From: Parcubacteria group bacterium ADurb.Bin115
GTDB taxonomy: Bacteria > Patescibacteriota > Patescibacteriia > Patescibacteriales > UBA12465
Length of the DNA stretch: 52,024 nucleotides
Reading direction: 5' to 3'
Assembly (NCBI GenBank): GCA_002070735.1
Contig: MWDX01000031.1
Location: forward strand, 1-52,024
Of the stretch, positions 1-7,877 are shown in pieces; the first letter of the stretch is position 1; every line of letters begins with the position of its first letter. The position numbers and the translations under genes were made by a program. The notes under the pieces were generated by a model. That model made no database searches and had not been told where the DNA came from. It saw only the letters and a list, made by a program, of their open reading frames with translations.

Positions 1-97
1 ATGAGCCCTGCCATGTAGTCGCTGAGCTTGGTTTTCCACAACCAGACAATGTAATAGCGAATAAGAAAATAACTGGCAGTAATAATGCTTTTTTCAT
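1..97 (-). CDS. Lipoprotein, N-terminal fragment (runs off the window)
   Basis: Only the first 32 codons are present; the gene continues past the left edge. The visible part is a lipoprotein signal peptide: two lysines after Met, a hydrophobic core, and a lipobox ending LSGC with the lipidated cysteine at residue 20, followed by a Ser/Thr-rich linker. Lgt (encoded at 6865-7686) and LspA (31003-31476) would process it. Nothing can be said about the mature domain. It is divergent from the thioredoxin-reductase-like gene at 596 and shares a ~500-nt intergenic region with it. The start has no clear SD sequence. Exported-protein character is clear; function is unknown. Confidence 0.6.
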   Translation of the reverse strand, partial: MKKALLLPVIFLFAITLSGCGKPSSATTWQGS

Positions 98-371
98 AAG
101 TTTTGTTGGTTAAGAATAAAAAGAATAATTTTAGTTTTCGAACCACATATTCGTTGTTAGATGAAGTTGCGAATATTTGGAGCAATTTTGTCTAACTATG
201 TTTATTAAAGTAGAAATGGGGCGAACATTTAAGGCAATTGCCAAGTGGAAAGGATTAGTAACTAGAGCTTGGCACATTTGTTACGATCATATTTATTCAA
301 TATATTAGTTTGTCTTATTTATAGATATATTTTGGTTTGAGTTTTTTGTTGTTATTTTTGTAGTATAAAAA

Positions 372-458
372 TAATATGTTCTTTGTAGAACATTGTTAAA
401 TTTTTATCTTTTAAAATAAAAAAGTTTTATAAATATTTAATATGTTCTTTGTAGAACA
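372..458. promoter_or_regulatory. Twin identical palindromes (operator-like)
   Basis: A 21-nt sequence is present twice without mismatch, at 372-392 and 438-458, 66 nt apart start to start. Each contains a perfect 6-4-6 inverted repeat, TGTTCT-TTGT-AGAACA, at 377-392 and 443-458. Identical paired palindromes in a divergent intergenic region fit a dimeric repressor or activator site. They lie about 100-180 nt upstream of the promoter for the redox gene at 596 and could also serve the lipoprotein gene. The regulator is not identified. Confidence 0.55.
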
Positions 459-533
459 ATTTAAATTATTTAATATTAGCCATAAAAACAGATATTTAAA
501 TAATTTATTAAAAATTAGCCAAAATATTTAGTT

Positions 534-562
534 TTGCCTTTTATTATTAGTCATTGTATAAT
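534..562 (+). promoter_or_regulatory. Sigma70-type promoter for the gene at 596
   Basis: A -35 of TTGCCT (534-539), a 17-nt spacer and a perfect -10 TATAAT (557-562) predict a start near 569 and a 5' leader of about 27 nt without an SD sequence. A similar TTGCCA/TATAAT pair precedes the dksA-type gene at 31852. Confidence 0.55.
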
Positions 563-595
563 ATATAGTATTATTTATTATTAATTAAATAATTT

Positions 596-1528
596 ATGTA
601 CGACACTATTATTATTGGCCAGGGTCCAGCTGGTATTACCGCTGGTATTTATGCCGCCAGAAGAGAAATGAAGACTTTAATTTTAGGAAAAGAGCCTGGG
701 GGGCAAATTATTTGGGCAGGTAAAATTGAAAACTATCCCGGTTTTACTAGTATTAATAGTTTTGAATTAATTTCTAGATTTAATGAGCACGCTTTAGCTT
801 CTGGAGTAGAAATAAAGAATGCTGAGGTAAAGCGGGTAGAAAAACAAACTGATGGCAGTTTTCTCCTTTTTACAAACCGTGATAAATATGAAGCTAAAAC
901 CGTAATTATTGCTATGGGTTTGTCACCCCGTCGTTTGGCTGTGCCCGGAGAGGTTGAATTTAACGGTAAGGGCGTTTCTTATTGCGCTAATTGTGACGGT
1001 CCTCTTTATAAAGGCAAAACAGTGGCGGTAATCGGTAGTGGTAATTCTGCTTTTGATGCGGCTGAAGTGCTTTCTAAAATTGCCGCTAAGGTGTATCTAA
1101 TTACCCGAGGCGCTACTTTTAAGGCCTTTGATTCTTTGGTTGATGAAGTGAAAAATCGTGATAATATTGAAATTATTACTGGCGCTCAAACTCGTGAGAT
1201 TAAAGGCGGAGATAAGGTTGAGTCTTTGGTTTATCAAAATGATTCTGGTCAAGACATTTCTTTGTCTTTAGATGGCGTTTTTATTGAAATCGGCCGTATC
1301 GCCAGTACTAATTTAGTGGCGGATTTAGTTGATCGTGATGAGAATTTACAAATATTAGTAGATAATAAATATGCCACCCGCACCCCCGGCTTATTTGCCG
1401 CTGGTGATGTTGTTGCCAGTGATTTTAAACAGATTACTATTGCTATGGGTCAGGCTACTTCAGCCGCTCTTTATGCCTATCAGTATATTCAAGGGGCGGG
1501 CGCGTCCCTAATTACAACTTCAAAATAA
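596..1528 (+). CDS. trxB: Thioredoxin reductase / AhpF-like flavoprotein disulfide reductase
   Basis: FAD- and nicotinamide-dependent disulfide reductase, 310 aa, the usual length for a low-Mr thioredoxin reductase. It has the N-terminal FAD motif GQGPAG (residues 8-13), the redox pair CANC (Cys130, Cys133), the second dinucleotide motif GSGNSA (147-152) and the C-terminal FAD motif AAGDV. The HRR motif that normally follows the second Rossmann strand and binds the NADPH 2'-phosphate is absent; the protein reads LITRGATF there. Together with the CDGPLYKG and KQI-IA-G segments this resembles the AhpF C-terminal half more than classical TrxB, so NADH or another donor is possible (inference). 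Monocistronic: own promoter, terminator just behind. Confidence 0.88.
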   Translation: MYDTIIIGQGPAGITAGIYAARREMKTLILGKEPGGQIIWAGKIENYPGFTSINSFELISRFNEHALASGVEIKNAEVKRVEKQTDGSFLLFTNRDKYEAKTVIIAMGLSPRRLAVPGEVEFNGKGVSYCANCDGPLYKGKTVAVIGSGNSAFDAAEVLSKIAAKVYLITRGATFKAFDSLVDEVKNRDNIEIITGAQTREIKGGDKVESLVYQNDSGQDISLSLDGVFIEIGRIASTNLVADLVDRDENLQILVDNKYATRTPGLFAAGDVVASDFKQITIAMGQATSAALYAYQYIQGAGASLITTSK

Positions 1529-1538
1529 CTAAATAACT

Positions 1539-1568
1539 AAAATCGCCCTTTCAGGGGCGATTTTTTTA
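1539..1568 (+). terminator. Rho-independent terminator after trxB-like gene
   Basis: A 9-bp stem (AAATCGCCC/GGGCGATTT) with a 6-nt loop followed by a run of T. Confidence 0.85.
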
Positions 1569-1612
1569 TAGTATAATGTATAATGTAATTATAATTTTAA
1601 TCAACTGTGTTT

Positions 1613-2890
1613 ATGGATAATAAAAAAATTTATTTAGTGGCAGCCGATATGGGTTATGGCCACCAACGAGCAGCTTATCCTTTATTATCGTTAAGTCGAA
1701 ACGGGATCATTAATCTTAATGATTATCCGGAAATTGATAATTGGGAAAAATCTTATTGGCTTAACAGTCAAAAATCATACGAGAAAATATCTTATTTCAA
1801 ACGAGTCCCTGTCTTAGGAGAATTAGTGTTTCGCACTATGGATTATTTTCAAAAGATTGATGCTTTTTATCCTCGCCGAGATTTATCTAAGTCGACTTTA
1901 CAACAAAAGCTATTCTTTCAAGCTGTTAAAAAGGGTGTGGGTAAAAAATTGATTGAATCTCTAAATAAAGAAGTTTTACCTTTGGTCACCACATTTTTTG
2001 TGGCGGCTTATTGTGCTGAATATTATAATTATCAAGGTCTGATATATTGTGTTGTTTGCGATGCTGATATTTCTAGGGCATGGGCGCCGATTAATCCCCA
2101 GTCTAGTCGAATAATTTATTTATGTCCGAATGAACGAGTTGGCGAAAGATTGAAGGAATATGGCGTTTCTTCTAACAAAATAAGAATAACCGGATTTCCC
2201 TTACCTATTGATAATCTTGGTCCGGATGATTCGCTTTTAAAAAATGATATGGCTATCAGATTGGGTGGCCTAGATCCGCGTGGAGTTTTTTGTTATAAAT
2301 ATAAAAGTTTACTAACCTCTTTGTTTCCAGAAATTCAGCCCGCTTATAGGCCGTTAGAATTAACCTTTGCCGTCGGCGGTGCTGGCGCGCAACGAGAAAT
2401 AGGGGCTTTAATTCTACGACGCTTGGAAGCATCAATAAAATCAGGAAAAATAAAATTTAATTTAGTGGCTGGTAGTCGGGCTGATGTTAATGAATATTTT
2501 AAAAAAGCTGTTTTAAATTTGGGATTAAACGATAATGATAATGTCCGCATAATTTATCATCCACAAAAAATGGAATATTTTCGTTTATTTAATCTTTGCT
2601 TACGCAAAACTGATATTTTATGGACTAAGCCCTCAGAATTAAGTTTTTATACCGGCTTAGGTTTGCCGATAATTATGTCGGAACCGGTTGGCGCTCAGGA
2701 AAAATTCAATCGCGAATGGCTTTTATCTATTGGCGCCGCTTTTGACGAGATTAATCCAGAGTTTGTTAATGAATGGCTTTTTGACTGGTTGGATGATGGG
2801 CGCTTAGCCAGAGCCTCATTGAATGCTTATCTTCACGCCGGTCATCAAGGGGTAAAAAATATAGAAAAAGAAATATTTTCTAATTTTTAA
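1613..2890 (+). CDS. GT-B-fold glycosyltransferase-like protein (MurG/MGDG-synthase-like)
   Basis: 425 aa. The N-terminus has the motif ADMGYGHQRAA, corresponding to the glycine-rich GGGHxxAA acceptor-side loop of MurG and MGDG-synthase type enzymes. A second glycine-rich segment (FAVGGAGAQRE) opens the C-terminal Rossmann-like half, as expected of a nucleotide-sugar-binding GT-B domain. The ATG at 1613 is preferred over a GTG two codons upstream because TTTATG is the common start context here. First gene of a tightly packed four-gene operon (1613-5533) whose other products are a permease, a glycosidase-like protein and a GT2, so a role in surface or lipid glycosylation is likely. Two overlapping TATAAT boxes (1572-1584) follow the preceding terminator. 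Substrate unknown. Confidence 0.6.
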   Translation: MDNKKIYLVAADMGYGHQRAAYPLLSLSRNGIINLNDYPEIDNWEKSYWLNSQKSYEKISYFKRVPVLGELVFRTMDYFQKIDAFYPRRDLSKSTLQQKLFFQAVKKGVGKKLIESLNKEVLPLVTTFFVAAYCAEYYNYQGLIYCVVCDADISRAWAPINPQSSRIIYLCPNERVGERLKEYGVSSNKIRITGFPLPIDNLGPDDSLLKNDMAIRLGGLDPRGVFCYKYKSLLTSLFPEIQPAYRPLELTFAVGGAGAQREIGALILRRLEASIKSGKIKFNLVAGSRADVNEYFKKAVLNLGLNDNDNVRIIYHPQKMEYFRLFNLCLRKTDILWTKPSELSFYTGLGLPIIMSEPVGAQEKFNREWLLSIGAAFDEINPEFVNEWLFDWLDDGRLARASLNAYLHAGHQGVKNIEKEIFSNF

Positions 2891-2893
2891 TTT

Positions 2894-3835
2894 ATGACTT
2901 GGTTTTTTGTAGCTTTATCAGCTTATTTTTTGTTGGCAATCACAAATTTAGTTGATAAATTTTTAGTAGAAAAAGTTGTTGGTAGTGCTAGGGCTTATAC
3001 TTTTATTGCCTGTGCGATGGGGTCGCTTATTTTTTTAGTCGCTCCTTGGTTTTTGTCTTGGCCGGGAACATTTTTTTTCTGGTTTAATTTATTTTTAGGA
3101 TTATTATTTGCTTTAGCTTTATTGTTTTTGTACGCATCTCTAAGAAGAGGTGAAGCTTCTCGTTCTCTGGTAATTGTCGGCGGCTCTACGCCTATTTTTT
3201 CTCTGCCTTTATCTTTTTTCCTCCTTGGTGATAAGTTCAGCACTAATCAATTGATAGCTATTTCTTTGCTTTTATTAGGATTATTGGTGATGGTTTTTTT
3301 GCCGGAAAAACGTCAGAATTTTTGGGAAAAAGTTTTTACATCTTTAAATTTAAAACACAGCGCCACTTTATTAAGCGTATTTTTAGCTTTATTATCCGGT
3401 CTTTTTTACGCCCTATTTTTTGTTGGCAGTAAATTTGCTTATGCCTCACAAGATTTTTTTAGCGCTTTTTTATGGACTAGGCTTGGTGCCTTATTGGCGG
3501 CTAGTTTAATTTTGTTTTCTCCTCGAGCGCGCCGGGAAATAAAAGCTATTTTTACGCGCCAGCCCAAGCGTAAGCGCAATCAAGGTTTAATTTTTGGTAA
3601 TCAAGTATTAGGAGCCATTGGTTTTGTTTTACAAAACTATGCAGTTTATCTCGGCCCGGTAGCCATCGTTAATTCTCTGCAGGGGGTGCAATATGCTTGG
3701 ATTATATTTTTAGGAGCGATTATTTCATTTTTTTATCCAAAAGCCTTAAAAGAAGATATTTCTAAGAGGGTTTTGTTTCAGAAGGGATTGGCTATTTTTA
3801 TTATAAGTATTGGTCTTTATTTTTTATCTTTATGA
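2894..3835 (+). CDS. EamA/DMT-family permease
   Basis: 313 aa, almost entirely hydrophobic, with about ten predicted membrane helices in two repeats, the architecture of EamA (drug/metabolite transporter) proteins. The first repeat has the typical small-residue stretch around LRRGEASRSLVIVGGSTPIFS, and the second carries QNYAVYLGPVAIVNSLQG in the equivalent place. It starts 3 nt after the GT-B-like gene and overlaps the next gene by 4 nt (ATGA), so translation is probably coupled. In this operon it may move a sugar- or lipid-linked intermediate, but the substrate cannot be read from the sequence. Confidence 0.75.
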   Translation: MTWFFVALSAYFLLAITNLVDKFLVEKVVGSARAYTFIACAMGSLIFLVAPWFLSWPGTFFFWFNLFLGLLFALALLFLYASLRRGEASRSLVIVGGSTPIFSLPLSFFLLGDKFSTNQLIAISLLLLGLLVMVFLPEKRQNFWEKVFTSLNLKHSATLLSVFLALLSGLFYALFFVGSKFAYASQDFFSAFLWTRLGALLAASLILFSPRARREIKAIFTRQPKRKRNQGLIFGNQVLGAIGFVLQNYAVYLGPVAIVNSLQGVQYAWIIFLGAIISFFYPKALKEDISKRVLFQKGLAIFIISIGLYFLSL

Positions 3836-4830
3836 AAATTAAAAGAAAGATAGTTTATCTAATAATTATTGTATTTTTAGTGACAACTGTTTTATTTATA
3901 AAAATTTTTCAAAAAGAACAGGATATTGAAATTAAGTCTAATCCAGAGTTCTTTGGTGTTACTTTTTCAAAAAAATATGCTACGGAGATTGGCCTAAATT
4001 GGCGCGAGTTATATTTTGCCATCTTAGACGATTTACAAGTAAAAAATATCCGTCTGCCTATATATTGGGATGAAATTGAATCGGAAAAAGGTAATTTTAA
4101 TTACAGTGATTATGATTTTATGATTAGCGAGGGGTCTAAGCGTAATGTTAGGTTTATTATCAATATTGGTTGGCGTTTGCCTCGTTGGCCAGAGTGCCAT
4201 GCTCCAGAGTGGACAAATCAGGAAGATCTTGCTCATGTTCAGGAAAGAGCTTTATTAATGTTAGAAAAGACGGTAAGGCGCTATCAAGACAATCCTTCAA
4301 TTTTATATTGGCAAGTTGAGAATGAGCCATTTTTAAATACTTTTGGTATTTGTCCGCCTAGTGATGAAGCTTTTTTTGCTAAGGAGGTGGCTTTGGTTAA
4401 ATCTTTAGATAAACGCCCGATCATGGTTTCCGGGCCTGGAGAATTAAATATGTGGAGGAAAGAGGCTAAATATGGAGATGTTTTTGGTACGACAATGTAT
4501 AGAGTAATTTGGAATAAGGTTATTGGCTATATGCGTTATCCTATCCCTGCTTGGTTCTATAGATTTAAAGCTTGGTTAGTAAATATTCCTACTGATAAAA
4601 GATTGATTGTCGAACTTCAGGCGGAACCGTGGGTACCACAGGGTAAAATTATATATTTATCTAAAACTGAGGCCGATTACTCTTTTAGTCTCGATCAATT
4701 TAAAGCTAATTTGCAATATGCGCTTGATACCAAGTTTAAGCAAGCTTATTTATGGGGAGTTGAGTGGTGGTATTGGCAGTATAAACATGGGGATAAAAGT
4801 TTTTGGGATTTAGCCCGTACTTTATTTTAA
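3832..4830 (+). CDS. Membrane-anchored clan GH-A-like glycoside hydrolase
   Basis: 332 aa. One N-terminal membrane segment (about residues 7-25) acts as an uncleaved anchor, placing the rest outside the membrane. The catalytic part resembles TIM-barrel glycosidases: RLPIYWDEIES near residues 74-84, WQVENEPF with the Asn-Glu-Pro acid/base signature (N164-E165-P166), and IVELQAEP (259-266) where the nucleophile Glu is expected. At about 300 aa the barrel is small for beta-galactosidases but ordinary for small GH-A members. It overlaps the permease gene by 4 nt and ends 1 nt before the GT2 gene. It could trim or transfer a surface glycan; substrate is unknown. Confidence 0.65.
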   Translation: MKIKRKIVYLIIIVFLVTTVLFIKIFQKEQDIEIKSNPEFFGVTFSKKYATEIGLNWRELYFAILDDLQVKNIRLPIYWDEIESEKGNFNYSDYDFMISEGSKRNVRFIINIGWRLPRWPECHAPEWTNQEDLAHVQERALLMLEKTVRRYQDNPSILYWQVENEPFLNTFGICPPSDEAFFAKEVALVKSLDKRPIMVSGPGELNMWRKEAKYGDVFGTTMYRVIWNKVIGYMRYPIPAWFYRFKAWLVNIPTDKRLIVELQAEPWVPQGKIIYLSKTEADYSFSLDQFKANLQYALDTKFKQAYLWGVEWWYWQYKHGDKSFWDLARTLF

Positions 4831-4831
4831 T

Positions 4832-5533
4832 ATGCTTTCTATAGTTATCCCCACTTTAAATGAAGAAAAATATTTACCGCGGCTAATTGCTTCTTTAAAG
4901 AAGCAAAATTTTTCTGATTATGAAATTATTGTTTCTGACGGCATGTCTAATGATGGCACTAAAGAGGCGGCGCTATCAGCTTCTTGTGTTTTTATTCAAG
5001 ATGAAAAACGTTCGCCGGCTAGGCAACGCAATCGTGGGGCAGCGGTTGCTAGGGGTGATGTTATTCTTTTTTTGGATGCTGACACGATGGTTCCCGATAA
5101 TTTTTTGCCGGCGATATACAACGAATTTAAAAGTCGTCATTTAAGCGTCGCCGGTTTTTATTTAATTTTTAATTCTCCCCGACATATTTATCGTTTGTTT
5201 GAATTTTTTTATCATTTTATCTGTTTTATTGGTCAATTTTTTTTTCCAGCTTCGGTCGGTGTTGGCATTATGGTAGACAAGAAAGCGCATGATTATCAAA
5301 ATGGTTTTGACGAAAGCATTTTTATTGGTGAAGATTATGACTATATCAAACGCTTGTCTAAGCACGGGCGCTATCGCATGTTAAAATCTGCTTATTTATA
5401 TTTTTCTGTCAGGAGATTGGAAAAAGAGGGGGTAAGCTCAGTGCTATGGAAGTGGTTTAAGGGCGGTCTATATTTTTTAATACGTGGTCCTATTAGAAAG
5501 AAGATAGTTGATTATGATTTTGGTAAATATTAA
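4832..5533 (+). CDS. Family 2 glycosyltransferase
   Basis: 233 aa GT-A-fold enzyme. The N-terminus reads SIVIPTLNEEKYL, the GT2 nucleotide-binding strand; DGMSNDGT (36-43) follows, and the metal-binding DxD is LDADT with D82 and D84. A C-terminal ED pair (GEDYDY) fits the GT2 catalytic-base region. Two hydrophobic patches (about 120-140 and the C-terminal third) suggest membrane association. Last gene of the 1613-5533 operon, followed by a strong terminator. Probable role: adding a sugar to an envelope lipid or polymer; donor and acceptor unknown. Confidence 0.85.
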   Translation: MLSIVIPTLNEEKYLPRLIASLKKQNFSDYEIIVSDGMSNDGTKEAALSASCVFIQDEKRSPARQRNRGAAVARGDVILFLDADTMVPDNFLPAIYNEFKSRHLSVAGFYLIFNSPRHIYRLFEFFYHFICFIGQFFFPASVGVGIMVDKKAHDYQNGFDESIFIGEDYDYIKRLSKHGRYRMLKSAYLYFSVRRLEKEGVSSVLWKWFKGGLYFLIRGPIRKKIVDYDFGKY

Positions 5534-5557
5534 AAATCCCCAATATTGGGGATTTTT
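5532..5557 (+). terminator. Rho-independent terminator after GT2 gene
   Basis: A near-continuous palindrome (AAAAATCCCC/GGGGATTTTT, loop AATATT) whose 5' end overlaps the stop codon of the GT2 gene and ends in a T-run. Confidence 0.85.
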
Positions 5558-5560
5558 ATG

Positions 5561-5632
5561 AGCGGGTAAGCGGAATCGAACCGCCATTTTCAGCTTGGAA
5601 GGCTGACATAATAACCATTATATGATACCCGC
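5561..5632 (-). tRNA. tRNA-Gly(TCC)
   Basis: Complete cloverleaf on the minus strand: acceptor GCGGGTA pairs with TACCCGC, anticodon stem TCAGC/GCTGA encloses CTTCCAA (anticodon TCC), and the T-arm contains GGTTCGATTCC. The discriminator base is T, as usual for bacterial tRNA-Gly. The 3' CCA is not encoded. Confidence 0.95.
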
Positions 5633-5681
5633 AGCTAAGGTGAGACTATAATAGAAAACTTATCAGTATTCGTCAACTTTT

Positions 5682-6863
5682 TTATTTACTGTCTTTTATT
5701 GTGTGTAGGAATAAAAAACCAGAGGTCATAATTAGGGCAATAAATAAAAATAAGTATTGTAAGGGGTAGAAATATATTATTATTATGGCCAATATTGTGC
5801 CCAGTAGATATCCCAAGGGGGCGGTGGTGCGGAAGAAATTAATATACTGGACATCTTTAGCGCTAACAATTTTGAAAAAATAGGATTCACGCATCGCTTC
5901 TACTAAAGAAGCGCCGACACGACTAAAAAATAAGAGGCCGCCCCATAACCAGGGGTCAGCTTCTCTAACTGCAAAAAATAAAAATAAAGCGATAATAATT
6001 ATAGCCAAACCGGTACCCATTATTTCTTTCTCTCCCCAGTATTTATCAGCCAGCCAACCAGCGGGAATTTCAAAAATTATGAATGGAACTAGCATTATAG
6101 AAAACATTATACCTAAAACCGACCAATCAAAACCAAGATTTTGATGTAGATAAACGGGGATATAGACCACCGCGCTGCTGAAGAAAAGATTGAGCAATAA
6201 AGCAATAAAGAAGATGCTACGGAGATTAGGCTTTTTCCATAACTTTTTCATTGTAGGAAGAATGGGGTGTGTGCGGTAGCGACCTCGGTCGCGTAAACGA
6301 TGACGATTCTTTATTAAAATAGCCATAAATGGCACCAGACAAATAGCTGCCGCAATAAATACCCAATAGTAATCTCCTATTTCTATTAAATAACTTGATA
6401 GAGACGGGGCAATAATCCAGCCGAGGTTAATGGCGGTAAAATAGATGGTCCTGGTTAGACCGGTGGAGGTATCATCGGAAAAACTTTCCACCAATATATC
6501 CATATTAATCCAAATCAGATTGCTGGTAACACTGAGAAGAATAAAAGCAATAAAAATAACAATTGCATGGTTAGCCAAGCTCATTCCCAGAAGAGAAAAA
6601 ATAAAAAGAAATAAGATTATTTCCGTAGAAGCAATATTACCTATTTTTTTTATGAGTTTAGGAAAGAAGATGATGGCAAAGACTGTAATTAAATTAGCGC
6701 TGGCAAAAAATATACTTACCCATGATAGCGAAAAAATTTGTCCCAAAAAATTAGACTGAATGTAGGCGGGTAAAGCATTGGCAATCGCGAGAATTAGCCC
6801 CAAGAGATACAAGAGAACAAGATTTTTTCTTTTATTAACCCGATTAAATATTTTTAACAACAT
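5682..6863 (-). CDS. Major facilitator superfamily permease
   Basis: 393 aa with about eleven or twelve predicted membrane helices. The loop motif GWLADKYWGEKEIMG matches MFS motif A (GxLaDrxGrk), located here in the middle of the protein at the start of the C-terminal half. A basic cytoplasmic stretch (KNRHRLRDRGRYR) sits between the two six-helix halves. It follows lgt with a 1-nt gap on the same strand, so the two are probably co-transcribed. Substrate cannot be inferred; efflux or nutrient uptake are equally possible. Confidence 0.8.
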   Translation of the reverse strand: MLLKIFNRVNKRKNLVLLYLLGLILAIANALPAYIQSNFLGQIFSLSWVSIFFASANLITVFAIIFFPKLIKKIGNIASTEIILFLFIFSLLGMSLANHAIVIFIAFILLSVTSNLIWINMDILVESFSDDTSTGLTRTIYFTAINLGWIIAPSLSSYLIEIGDYYWVFIAAAICLVPFMAILIKNRHRLRDRGRYRTHPILPTMKKLWKKPNLRSIFFIALLLNLFFSSAVVYIPVYLHQNLGFDWSVLGIMFSIMLVPFIIFEIPAGWLADKYWGEKEIMGTGLAIIIIALFLFFAVREADPWLWGGLLFFSRVGASLVEAMRESYFFKIVSAKDVQYINFFRTTAPLGYLLGTILAIIIIYFYPLQYLFLFIALIMTSGFLFLHTIKDSK

Positions 6864-6864
6864 A

Positions 6865-7686
6865 TTAATTTTTAGTTTTATGCTTAAAGGGGTGGTAGTT
6901 TATAAAAAGATAAATTAGACTGGTGGTAATAATTATTAAACTCATTATTTGCGGCCAACGCCAGCCCCAAAGCATTGGCGTAATATCCACTTTAATAAAT
7001 TCCAAGCTAAATCTTAGAAGGGAATAAGCGATTAGATAAAAAATAATTATAATAATCGCTTTTTTGTCATCTATTTTGTTTTTCCATTTATAATTTAAAA
7101 ATAATAAGAATGTAAAAATCAGAAGGCACCCTAGGCTTTCATACAAAAATGTTGGTTGGAAGAAAGTTTCATTAATATATTGCAAGGGGCGGTTTATCTC
7201 GGCGATTGGTATCCCCCATGGTAAATTAGTGGGTAATCCAAAAAGTTCTTGATTAAACCAGTTGCCCCAACGGCCAAGAGCTTGTCCCAAGGACAGGCCG
7301 GTAACACTTAAAGCGCCAAGGCGAGCTGCTGATAAGTGGTAACGTTTAGCAAATAGGAAAAGGGTAATGGCTCCACCTATAATGGCGCCATGAATTGCTA
7401 GTCCTCCCTCCCAAAACTTAAAGGCGGCAGTGGGATTTTGATAATAATATGGAAATTCTAGAAATAACTCATAAATTCTCGCTCCCAGTAAACCGCTGAC
7501 TATTAGCCAAATCGCTAAATCCAATATTTTCTCTTTTTCTATTCCATAAAATGAGCTTAATTTCCAAGCGACTGTTATGCCGGCCGCCATCCCTAAAACT
7601 AAAAATAGACCATACCAATGAACGGTAAGCGGCCCAAAACTAAAAAGAATGGAATTAGGTAAAAATGAGTGGAGAAAGTAAAACAT
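6865..7686 (-). CDS. lgt: Prolipoprotein diacylglyceryl transferase
   Basis: 273 aa integral membrane enzyme that transfers diacylglycerol from phosphatidylglycerol to the lipobox cysteine of prolipoproteins. Recognisable family features: HWYGLF (23-28), the conserved His in GGLAIHG (H99), and the Lgt signature around GRWGNWFNQELFG (138-150), followed by FLYESL. I place the start at 7686 (MFYFLHS); a longer frame upstream only reads antisense through tRNA-Leu. The window also encodes the next enzyme, LspA, and at least three lipoprotein substrates (1-97, 19927-21297, 27979-28461). Confidence 0.93.
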   Translation of the reverse strand: MFYFLHSFLPNSILFSFGPLTVHWYGLFLVLGMAAGITVAWKLSSFYGIEKEKILDLAIWLIVSGLLGARIYELFLEFPYYYQNPTAAFKFWEGGLAIHGAIIGGAITLFLFAKRYHLSAARLGALSVTGLSLGQALGRWGNWFNQELFGLPTNLPWGIPIAEINRPLQYINETFFQPTFLYESLGCLLIFTFLLFLNYKWKNKIDDKKAIIIIIFYLIAYSLLRFSLEFIKVDITPMLWGWRWPQIMSLIIITTSLIYLFINYHPFKHKTKN

Positions 7687-7695
7687 TTGAATAGG

Positions 7696-7777
7696 TGCGG
7701 GCGGAGAGACTCGAACTCTCAAGGGTTGCCCCGCTTGGTCCTAAACCAAGTGCGTCTACCAATTCCGCCACACCCGC
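7696..7777 (-). tRNA. tRNA-Leu(TAG)
   Basis: Class II tRNA with a long variable arm. Acceptor GCGGGTG pairs with CGCCCGC with one G-T wobble; anticodon stem CTTGG/CCAAG encloses TTTAGGA (anticodon TAG). Discriminator A; CCA not encoded. It lies 9 nt upstream of the lgt start on the same strand, so lgt may be expressed from the tRNA promoter. Confidence 0.95.
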
Positions 7778-7877
7778 CCGCTTTCATTATTATCTTATGG
7801 TATTATTATAAGAAAGTAAAGAATGTGCTATAATAGAAATATAATTTTGGGGAAAATTAAATTTTAAAATAATATTT

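Larger units (their letters stand above)
98..595. other. AT-rich divergent intergenic region, 498 nt
   Basis: No gene is visible. It holds inverted repeats on the lipoprotein side (143-153 with 170-180, one mismatch; 239-245 with 268-274, perfect), two identical palindromes (377-392 and 443-458), and a promoter for the gene at 596. The hairpins lie where the leader of the minus-strand lipoprotein gene should be. Between 280 and 370 and between 460 and 530 I see only AT-rich sequence. Confidence 0.6.

Noticed and set aside
234-280. tRNA-like fragment
   Set aside because: It has a 7-bp inverted repeat (TGCCAAG/CTTGGCA) but no cloverleaf or T-arm consensus.
7687-7722. N-terminal extension of lgt
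   Set aside because: The extra residues are the antisense translation of tRNA-Leu; the family N-terminus fits the start at 7686.
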